From NCBI GenBank assembly GCA_023150495.1, contig JAKLKT010000265.1:1-5054 (forward strand): 5,054 nt of DNA, given 5' to 3'. Of this stretch, positions 1 to 4,678 are shown in pieces. Every line of letters begins with the position of its first letter. The first letter of the stretch is position 1. The DNA is from Planctomycetota bacterium (GTDB taxonomy: Bacteria > Planctomycetota > PLA2). Both the position numbers and the translations under genes were made by a program. The notes below the pieces were generated by a model, which did no database searches, was not told where the DNA came from, and saw nothing but the letters and a program-made list of their open reading frames with translations.

Positions 1-800
1 AGCGGCCGCTCGAGCGCGTGGCGCCGGAGCAGCGGCAGGACCGCCTCGTCGTCACGCACGGAGAGCTCCGCCACCGCGGCCTCGCGTACGCGCGCGTCCT
101 GCGAGCGGAGCGCCTCCTCGATCTCCTCCGCCTTGCGCCCGAGCACGTGGACCTGCACGGAGCCGCTCTCGAGCACCTTCCGCTCGGTCTCGACCGCGTC
201 CTCCCACGTGGCCACATGGCCCTTCCCGACGAGACCGTCGAAGACGACCGAGACGTCGTAGAGCGCCGGCCGCCGCAGCGCCGCGGCGCCGCGCGGCAGC
301 GTCAGCCGCAGGCGCCGGCTCGCCCCGGGCAGGATCGCCGTCGTCCCGTCGGCCCCCCAGTTGACCTCGTCGAACGCGATCGGCACGACGGTCTTGCCGA
401 CGCGGATGCGGAAGGGCGCGGAGCGGCCCTGCCGCGCGACATCCGGGAGGAGCACGAGCGTCTGCTCCGTGTTGTTGACGATCCGCACGTCCAGCGCGAG
501 CGGCGCGCCGACCGGGAACGGGCCGCCCGCGAGCGGCAGGAGCTCGAGCTCGACCTTGCCGACCGTGCGCGTCAGCGCGCGGATCGACCGCCGCACCTCG
601 GGGTCCGGCGAGTCCACGCGCTCGAGCAGCGGCCGGATCCGGTCGCCGTACGAGGAGAGACGGAACCGCGCGAGCCTGCGCGCCTCGGTCGAGGGCGAGC
701 CGAGCTGCCGCACCAGCTCCTCGACGTTGGCCGCGAGATCCGCGTCGTCCTCCGCGGCGGCGAGCGCCGCGGCGAGGAGGATCGCAAGTCCCGGCCGCAC
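1..800 (-). CDS. Probable exported HEAT-repeat protein, partial at its C-terminus (runs off the left edge)
   Basis: The minus-strand frame is open from a GTG at 800 to base 1, giving 266 codons with no stop. Residues 1-16 (VRPGLAILLAAALAAA) look like a Sec signal peptide with one N-terminal Arg. Residues about 27-79 form helical, HEAT-like repeats (ELVRQLGSPSTEARRLA, then SPDPEVRRSIRAL). Residues about 82-215 are beta-rich, resembling an Ig-like or BsuPI-type extracytoplasmic domain (DVRIVNNTEQTLVL, then PALYDVSVVFDG). From about 227 a HEAT-like unit returns (EEALRSQDARVREAAVAEL). The GTG is preferred because it gives the signal peptide and has GGGGAG 9 nt upstream; an ATG at 808 is in another frame and leads only to a 78-codon arginine/serine-rich shadow. 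It lies 14 nt after the RNase HIII stop, so it is probably the fourth gene of the operon. HEAT repeats usually serve as protein-binding scaffolds. The specific role is unknown and the C-terminus is missing. Confidence 0.8.
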   Translation of the reverse strand, partial: MRPGLAILLAAALAAAEDDADLAANVEELVRQLGSPSTEARRLARFRLSSYGDRIRPLLERVDSPDPEVRRSIRALTRTVGKVELELLPLAGGPFPVGAPLALDVRIVNNTEQTLVLLPDVARQGRSAPFRIRVGKTVVPIAFDEVNWGADGTTAILPGASRRLRLTLPRGAAALRRPALYDVSVVFDGLVGKGHVATWEDAVETERKVLESGSVQVHVLGRKAEEIEEALRSQDARVREAAVAELSVRDDEAVLPLLRRHALERP

Positions 801-809
801 GCCCCCATT

Positions 810-815
810 CTCCCC
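810..815 (-). promoter_or_regulatory. Shine-Dalgarno site for the HEAT-repeat gene
   Basis: On the minus strand GGGGAG begins at the last base of the rnhC stop codon (TAG, 815-817) and ends 9 nt before the GTG at 800. It is the clearest ribosome-binding site in the cluster. It decides the start in favour of the GTG over the out-of-frame ATG at 808, which lies inside the spacer. Confidence 0.55.
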
Positions 816-1654
816 TAGAACAGGTTCCGCGTGACCTTGAGAGTGGTCTTGAAGTGGATCTTCGCGACCGCCTCCAGCGCCCCCCGGCCCCCCTCCTGAT
901 AGAGCCGGCGGGCCACCGCCTCGACCGGCGGCCCCGCCCCCTTCGGCAGCTCCACGCCGTGCTCGTTGCCGAGCTCCCTGAGCCCGAGCAGGAACTCCGC
1001 CCGCGCGAGGACCGACGCCGCCGCGACGGCCGGGTTGTCCTCGGCGCGCGGCCGGATCTCGACCGGCAGCCGCACCCCCGCGCGCTGGAGCGCCTCCTCG
1101 AGCCGGTCCGCGAACGTGAACTGGTCGATCACGACGCGGGTGGCCGACGCCCCGCGCAGCGCCTCCGCGACGGTCTCCGCGTGGAGCGTCGCGAGGAAGA
1201 GCGCGACGTTCTTCTCGGCGTCGTGCCGCGCGTTGTACTCGGGCGGCGTGAGCACGCGCACCGCGTGCGGCAGCTTCCGCACGGCGACGGCGGCGCGGAG
1301 GATCGAGGCGTCCGACATCTCCTTCGAGTCGCGGATGCCCGCGTCGCGGACCTCCCTCTCCTGCCCCGGCCGCACGACGACGGCGGCGACCGTGAGCGGC
1401 CCGAAGTAGTCGCCCTTGCCCGACTCGTCGCTGCCGACGACGGCGCCCTCGAGCTTGGGCGCGGGCACCTCGCCGAGGATCTCCGCCGCGAGCGCGCCCT
1501 GCACGACGACCTTCCCGCTCCTGTAGGCGTTGACGATCGCGCCCGGGCCGCGCGCCTGGAAGTGCGCGTGCTGGAGCGGGCGGAACTCGAAGCCTCTCCG
1601 CTCGAGGCGCGCGCGAAGCTCCTCGATCTCCTGCGGCGTGAGCGTGAGCGTCAT
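815..1654 (-). CDS. rnhC: Ribonuclease HIII
   Basis: This 279-aa protein is a type 2 RNase H of the HIII subfamily, a cytoplasmic endonuclease that cuts the RNA strand of RNA/DNA hybrids (R-loops, primers) using divalent metal. Residues about 1-68 match the N-terminal TBP-like substrate-binding domain of RNase HIII, with the typical run from FEFRPLQHAHFQARGPG to NAYRSGKVVVQG. The catalytic domain opens with GSDESGKGDYFGPL (74-87), where the GKGDYFGPL form distinguishes HIII from HII. DSK follows at 109-111, YNxxH at 140-144, DQF at 177-179, RAE at 203-205 and AAASVLAR at 211-218. Candidate metal ligands of the DEDE set are D76, E77, D177 and E205, all present. Length is close to the usual ~300 aa. 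The ATG at 1654 overlaps the DUF72 stop as ATGA; the bases upstream are pyrimidine-rich with no Shine-Dalgarno sequence, so translation probably depends on coupling to the upstream gene. The frame stays open upstream to 2290, but that stretch is the shadow of the DUF72 gene. Confidence 0.96.
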   Translation of the reverse strand: MTLTLTPQEIEELRARLERRGFEFRPLQHAHFQARGPGAIVNAYRSGKVVVQGALAAEILGEVPAPKLEGAVVGSDESGKGDYFGPLTVAAVVVRPGQEREVRDAGIRDSKEMSDASILRAAVAVRKLPHAVRVLTPPEYNARHDAEKNVALFLATLHAETVAEALRGASATRVVIDQFTFADRLEEALQRAGVRLPVEIRPRAEDNPAVAAASVLARAEFLLGLRELGNEHGVELPKGAGPPVEAVARRLYQEGGRGALEAVAKIHFKTTLKVTRNLF

Positions 1655-2469
1655 GAGGGGAGATTCGGGGGGGGCGTGGGGGCCCTCATCCCGAGCAGCC
1701 GCAGCAGGTGGATCGCGTTCGCGACCGCCTTGCCGGCGAAGTGGTTGTTCATGATCACATAGGTAGCTTCGGTCGAGTCCGCGATCTCCCGCACCCGAAG
1801 GGCCCACGGGCGGAGCTCCTCCGGCGAGTAGAGGTAGTCGTACTTCTGGGCGACGGTCGCCCGGCTGTCGAACCACGCGTCGCGGTTCCGGCCGTGGAAG
1901 CGGACGTAGCCGACGGGCCCGGTCGTCCAGGAGCCCGGCGGGATCGAAGTGCGCGTCTGGCAGATGTCGATGTCGCAGAGCGAGAGCCCGCGCTCGTGGA
2001 GGAACTGGAGGGCGGCCGGCAGGAGCCACGAGCGGTCGCGGACCTCGATCGCGCAGGGCCAGCCCTCGAGCCCCTCGGCGAGCGTCGCGACCCGCGCGCG
2101 CGTCTCGGCGGTGTTCCGGAAGTAGAACGGGAACTGGAGGAGGATCGCGCCGAGCTTCCCCGCCTCGCGGCACGGCTCGAGCGCGTCGAGGAACTGCGGG
2201 AGCGTCTCGTCCTCGGTGTCGTGGGTGAGGCCTCGGTAGAGCTTGAAGGTGAACCTGAAGTCCCTGTGCGCGGCGACGGAGGCGAGCCACTTCTCCACGT
2301 TGGCCGCGGTCGGCACGCGGTAGAAGGTCACGTTCATCTCGATGGTCGGGAACATCCCCGCGAGGAACGCGAGCGGATCGAAACCCTTGGGCTTCGGCGA
2401 GGGGTAGACCTTCCCCTCCCAGTCCTTGTAAGAGAACCCCGCGGTGCCGATGCGGATCATGTGTGGCAT
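1651..2469 (-). CDS. DUF72 (YecE-like) family protein
   Basis: This 272-aa protein belongs to the DUF72/YecE family, predicted TIM-barrel proteins of unknown biochemical function. Family landmarks appear in order: IGTAGFSYKDW (7-17), EMNVTFY (44-50), FKLYRGLTHD (75-84), LLQFPFYF (110-117), IEVRDRSW (141-148), YVRFHGRN (188-195), YDYLYS (210-215) and MNNHFAGKAVANA (240-252). All barrel-mouth polar motifs are intact, so it looks functional, and the length is normal for the family. The start is either the ATG at 2469 or the fourth codon, ATG 2460, which begins the usual MIRIG N-terminus; neither has a Shine-Dalgarno sequence. The first lies 7 nt after the lipoprotein stop, suggesting re-initiation. 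The C-terminal tail (APTPPPNLPS) is encoded across a C8 homopolymer and ends in the ATGA overlap with rnhC. Members of this family have been linked only loosely to nucleic-acid metabolism, by genome context; the tight coupling here is another such hint but not proof. Confidence 0.94.
   Translation of the reverse strand: MPHMIRIGTAGFSYKDWEGKVYPSPKPKGFDPLAFLAGMFPTIEMNVTFYRVPTAANVEKWLASVAAHRDFRFTFKLYRGLTHDTEDETLPQFLDALEPCREAGKLGAILLQFPFYFRNTAETRARVATLAEGLEGWPCAIEVRDRSWLLPAALQFLHERGLSLCDIDICQTRTSIPPGSWTTGPVGYVRFHGRNRDAWFDSRATVAQKYDYLYSPEELRPWALRVREIADSTEATYVIMNNHFAGKAVANAIHLLRLLGMRAPTPPPNLPS
1667..1674 (-). repeat. C8 homopolymer at the 3' end of the DUF72 gene
   Basis: Eight consecutive C residues (minus strand) encode prolines near the C-terminus of the DUF72 protein, 13 nt before the rnhC ATG. 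Gaining one C, or a -1 ribosomal slip, would move DUF72 into the rnhC frame and continue through PESPLM into RNase HIII without a stop. Losing one C would enter the third frame instead. Homopolymers of this length are also prone to sequencing error. Confidence 0.6.
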
Positions 2470-2476
2470 CAGGACG

Positions 2477-3148
2477 TCAGCGTATCGTACCGTCGCGATC
2501 CGCTCCCGGGTCGCCCGGGAGGAGCGTCAGGACGTGGTCCGCGCCGCTCCAGGCGTCGCCGCGACCCCCGCGCCCGGCGAAGAAGCCCTCGTCCCTGCCG
2601 ACGAGGATGTCGTTGCCCCGCACCTCGAGCCTTCCGGACCACCGGTCGCCGAGAGGGATCTCGCCGAGCTTCCGGATGAGGAGGCGCCGTCTCGCGGGCC
2701 GGATGGCGCCGCCCTCCCAGTCGACGGCAAAGCCGCGGTCGGTCTCGATCCTCACGAGCATGAGATCCACGAAGACGCCGGTTCCGCCGCCGCAGTCGGA
2801 CGTCAGCAGGACGTGGACGCCCGAGGTCGTCGTGCCCACGTGCTCGTAGCCGAACATCGCCCGGCCGTCGCGCGTGTAGACGAAGGACGCGCCCCCGGGG
2901 CCTTCCCTCGTCAGGATGTCGCCGTGGTAGCGGTTGCTCCCCTGCGCGTCGAGCAGGTTGATGGCGACGACCTGGTCCCCGCCGTCGGAGAGCCACGTCG
3001 ACAGGTCCTCGATGATCCTCGGGTGGACGTAGGGCGGAGCCGAGAAGCTCCACGGCATGTCGGGCGAGCCGCCTCGCGCGGAGCAGCAGGCGAGCGCCAG
3101 TCCGCACGCGAGGATGGCCCCCGGGAGGGGCGGGGCGGGAGTCTTCAT
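2477..3148 (-). CDS. Exported lipoprotein-like protein of unknown function
   Basis: This 223-aa protein starts MKTPAPPLPGAILACGLALACC, a short n-region with one Lys followed by a hydrophobic core ending in two cysteines at 21-22. That resembles a lipoprotein signal, although the lipobox (ALAC or LACC) is imperfect, so an ordinary Sec signal peptide is the alternative. The mature part is beta-rich. Notable segments are HPRIIEDLSTWLSDGGDQVVAINL (in part, about 42-65), FGYEHVGTTTSGVHVL (99-114), SDCGGGTGVFVDLMLVRIE (117-135) and RLEVRGNDILVG (near 175-186). I do not recognise a named domain; the TTSGVHVL to GGGTGVF stretch looks like a conserved core of an uncharacterised family. AGGAA lies 3 nt before the ATG. 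It is the first gene of the leftward operon and is divergent from corA. The stop (TGA 2477-2479) is 7 nt before the DUF72 start. Function is unknown. Confidence 0.85.
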   Translation of the reverse strand: MKTPAPPLPGAILACGLALACCSARGGSPDMPWSFSAPPYVHPRIIEDLSTWLSDGGDQVVAINLLDAQGSNRYHGDILTREGPGGASFVYTRDGRAMFGYEHVGTTTSGVHVLLTSDCGGGTGVFVDLMLVRIETDRGFAVDWEGGAIRPARRRLLIRKLGEIPLGDRWSGRLEVRGNDILVGRDEGFFAGRGGRGDAWSGADHVLTLLPGDPGADRDGTIR

Positions 3149-3151
3149 CGG

Positions 3152-3156
3152 TTCCT
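3152..3156 (-). promoter_or_regulatory. Shine-Dalgarno-like AGGAA for the first gene of the leftward operon
   Basis: AGGAA on the minus strand sits 3 nt before the ATG at 3148. The spacing is short but it is the only purine-rich match upstream. It supports the MKT start. Confidence 0.4.
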
Positions 3157-3168
3157 GCTCGCGGCGGC

Positions 3169-3192
3169 CGCGGCACAGTGTACTGCGCCGCG
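3169..3192. promoter_or_regulatory. 24-bp imperfect palindrome between divergent genes, candidate operator
   Basis: The 12-bp half-sites CGCGGCACAGTG (3169-3180) and TACTGCGCCGCG (3181-3192) are reverse complements at 10 of 12 positions. The mismatches are A3175/C3186 and the central G/T pair. The element lies in the 64-bp spacer between the divergent starts at 3148 and 3213 and covers the -10-like hexamer of the leftward operon. A dyad of this length in this position suggests a dimeric repressor or activator site controlling one or both genes. High GC makes the CGCGGC/GCCGCG outer parts easier to get by chance; the CAGT/ACTG inner part is less composition-driven. Confidence 0.4.
3177..3182 (-). 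promoter_or_regulatory. Putative -10 element of the leftward operon (TACACT)
   Basis: TACACT on the minus strand matches 4 of 6 bases of TATAAT. It would start transcription near 3170, leaving a leader of about 22 nt that includes the AGGAA site. No good -35 hexamer is present at 16 to 18 bp. It lies inside the palindrome at 3169-3192. Confidence 0.25.
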
Positions 3193-3200
3193 CCGCGCGG

Positions 3201-3206
3201 TAGAGT
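3201..3206 (+). promoter_or_regulatory. Putative -10 element of corA (TAGAGT)
   Basis: TAGAGT fits the TANNNT form of extended-genome -10 elements. With its last base at -7, position +1 falls on 3213, the G of the corA GTG, which would make the transcript leaderless. No convincing -35 is visible; the expected place (about 3178-3183) lies within the palindrome. Confidence 0.25.
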
Positions 3207-3212
3207 GCCGCC

Positions 3213-4367
3213 GTGGCGAGCGCAACCCCTCCTGCCCCCGGAGCCCCCGGACCTCCCCCGCGGCGGCGGCGCCCGCTCTACCCGCAGGGGCTCCGCGGCC
3301 TCAAGCCCGGCGCATCGCCCGGCATCGAGCCCCAGCGCCTCCCCGAGCGCCCGCCGGAGGGCGAGCGCGCGACGATCACTTGCATCGACTACTGCAAGGA
3401 CCGCGCGGAGGTGCGCCGGATCGACGACCTCGACGCCTTCCTCGCTGCGCACCGCCCCGACTGGACGTCGGTCCGCTGGATCAACGTCGACGGCACGCGC
3501 GACTCGACCGCCGTGAAGGCGCTCGCGACGAAGTACGGGCTCCACCCGCTCGCGGTCGAGGATCTCATGCAGACGGGCCAGCGCCCGAAGGCGGAGACCT
3601 ACCCCGCGGTCGGCGAGCACCACGCGCGCGTCTTCGTGCTGATCCGCATGCTCGAGCTCAAGGATGGCCGCGTCCACGGGGAGCAGGTGAGCATCTTCCT
3701 CGGCCGCCGCACGGTCCTCTCCTTCCAGGAGACGCCCGGCGACGTGTGGGACCCGATCCGCGCACGGCTCCAGGCGGAGGGGTCGCGCACGCGCACGCAG
3801 GACGCGAGCTACCTCGTCTACGCGCTCCTCGACGCGATCGTCGACCACTGCTTCCCGATCCTCGAGCACTACGGCGACCGCCTCGCCGACCTCGAGGAGG
3901 AGATCGTCGAGAGGCCGGGCAAGCACCTCGTCCGCCAGGTGCACGAGATGAAGCGCGACCTCCTCGCGCTGCGCGCCTCGATCTGGCCGATCCGCGAGGT
4001 GGTCCACGCGCTCCAGCGCGAGCCGCACGAGTGCATCGGCGACGTGACCCGCACCTACCTCCGCGACGTCTACGACCACGCGGTGCAGGTGATCGACATC
4101 CTCGAGAACTACCGCGAGGTGTCGAGCGCGCTCATGGAGACCTGGATGACCTCCGCGAGCAACCGCCTGAACGAGGTCATCGGCGTGCTCACGGTGATCA
4201 GCACGATCTTCGTCCCGCTCACCTTCCTCGCCGGAGTCTGGGGCATGAACTTCCACAACATGCCCGAGCTGCGGGAGAGGTGGGCCTACCCGTGGGGCTT
4301 CTGGATCGTGAGCGTCGCGGTGGCGGGCGGGCTCCTCTGGTTCTTCCGGAAGAAGCGCTGGATCTGA
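3213..4367 (+). CDS. corA: CorA family magnesium/cobalt transport protein
   Basis: This 384-aa protein is a CorA-type channel, in this family a homopentamer in the cytoplasmic membrane that admits Mg2+ and Co2+ and is gated by cytoplasmic Mg2+. Residues 1-50 form a Pro/Arg-rich, probably disordered extension (PPAPGAPGPPPRRRR early on). Residues about 53-300 make the soluble alpha/beta domain and the long stalk helix, with DLMQTGQRPKAETY (117-130) as a typical early landmark and the acidic GDRLADLEEEI start of the helical part. TM1 is about 322-342, followed by the signature GMN at 344-346 and MPEL at 350-353 in the periplasmic loop. TM2 is about 361-378, and the basic tail RKKRWI ends the protein as in other CorA members. 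The start is GTG: an in-frame TAG at 3201-3203 excludes anything further upstream, and the next ATG is residue 119, inside the domain. There is no clear Shine-Dalgarno sequence. The gene is divergent from the lipoprotein operon and may share regulation with it. An internal GTG (about residue 67) is a less likely start. Confidence 0.95.
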   Translation: MASATPPAPGAPGPPPRRRRPLYPQGLRGLKPGASPGIEPQRLPERPPEGERATITCIDYCKDRAEVRRIDDLDAFLAAHRPDWTSVRWINVDGTRDSTAVKALATKYGLHPLAVEDLMQTGQRPKAETYPAVGEHHARVFVLIRMLELKDGRVHGEQVSIFLGRRTVLSFQETPGDVWDPIRARLQAEGSRTRTQDASYLVYALLDAIVDHCFPILEHYGDRLADLEEEIVERPGKHLVRQVHEMKRDLLALRASIWPIREVVHALQREPHECIGDVTRTYLRDVYDHAVQVIDILENYREVSSALMETWMTSASNRLNEVIGVLTVISTIFVPLTFLAGVWGMNFHNMPELRERWAYPWGFWIVSVAVAGGLLWFFRKKRWI

Positions 4368-4402
4368 GCGGGGGGGGGTCCGGGGGCCCCGGCAAATGAA
4401 AT

Positions 4403-4427
4403 CGGGCCCCGCGATGTGCGGGGCCCG
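4403..4427. terminator. Strong GC hairpin after corA, possible terminator
   Basis: Arms CGGGCCCCGC (4403-4412) and GCGGGGCCCG (4418-4427) are perfect reverse complements with the 5-nt loop GATGT, 36 nt after the corA stop. On the plus strand no U-tract follows (GGTAGTAG). On the minus strand the stem is followed by ATTTCATTTG, which is more terminator-like, although no minus-strand gene ends here. It probably ends or stabilises the corA transcript; intrinsic termination on the plus strand is uncertain. Confidence 0.55.
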
Positions 4428-4584
4428 GGTAGTAGACGCGTGTCAGAAACCGCGCGGGGGCCCGGCGGGCCAGTGCCGCGAGGGAACCGTGGATTTTGTC
4501 AGCGTGCGGGAAACGGGCCAGCGCATTTTAAGCGGCAGCTTGGCGAGGCCGTTGACCTCCTTACGCGGTTGCCACGCATGGGGA

Positions 4585-4611
4585 GCCTCGGGTCATCCGA
4601 TGACCCGGGGC
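4585..4611. other. Second hairpin in the leader of the 4679 gene
   Basis: The arms GCCTCGGGTCAT (4585-4596) and ATGACCCGGGGC (4600-4611) pair over 12 bp with one T-G wobble and a 3-nt CCG loop. The following bases (CGTTGTCCTTACTCC) are only mildly U-rich. It could be a weak terminator, an attenuator or an operator, depending on where transcription of the next gene starts. Confidence 0.4.
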
Positions 4612-4664
4612 CGTTGTCCTTACTCCGAAGGATGTGTAGCGCACAGTATCGGCGAGGCAAGTCG

Positions 4665-4670
4665 TAAAAT
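4665..4670 (+). promoter_or_regulatory. Putative -10 element TAAAAT for the gene at 4679
   Basis: TAAAAT matches 5 of 6 bases of TATAAT in an AT-rich pocket of GC-rich DNA. It ends 8 nt before the GTG at 4679, so transcription would start at about 4677 and the message would be nearly leaderless. The -35 region (about 4642-4648) shows no clear TTGACA match. Confidence 0.4.
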
Positions 4671-4678
4671 CCGGACTC

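Larger units (their letters stand above)
4368..4678. other. Intergenic region of 311 bp with hairpins and promoter-like motifs
   Basis: No gene is supported between the corA stop and the next plus-strand start. The stretch holds a G9 run (4370-4378), a GC-rich 13-bp dyad (4380-4392), a perfect hairpin (4403-4427), a segment of clearly lower GC (about 4480-4535), a second hairpin (4585-4611) and a TAAAAT hexamer (4665-4670). A plus-strand 83-codon ORF (4416-4667) starts inside the first hairpin, has mixed codon use with many A/T third positions, and shows no family motif. No tRNA, known riboswitch core or small-RNA signature was recognised. Confidence 0.7.

Noticed and set aside
572..808. 78-codon minus-strand ORF from the ATG at 808
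   Set aside because: Arg/Ser-rich with no fold; it uses a different frame from the GTG start at 800, which gives a signal peptide and stays open to the window edge.
18..818. Plus-strand open frame antisense to the HEAT-repeat gene
   Set aside because: Arg/His/Pro-rich low-complexity translation; the minus strand has a signal peptide, a ribosome-binding site and repeat structure.
1655..2290. Upstream extension of the rnhC frame giving a 491-aa product
   Set aside because: The added 212 residues are Arg/Pro/Ala-rich and antiparallel in content to no family; they are the out-of-frame shadow of the well-conserved DUF72 gene. RNase HIII homology begins at the ATG at 1654.
2469..4256. 595-codon minus-strand open frame antisense to corA
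   Set aside because: Asp/Glu/Val/Arg-rich shadow of corA codons and of the lipoprotein gene; corA carries the GMN/MPEL signature in the opposite strand.
2444..4399. 651-codon plus-strand open frame
   Set aside because: It overlaps the lipoprotein gene antisense and corA in another frame; its sequence is low-complexity Arg/Ala/Pro/Gly with no motif, as expected from GC-driven stop avoidance.
4416..4667. 83-codon plus-strand ORF in the intergenic region
   Set aside because: It starts in the loop of the 4403-4427 hairpin, lacks a ribosome-binding site, runs through a second hairpin and has codon use unlike the neighbouring genes. A small gene cannot be fully excluded; conservation in relatives would decide.
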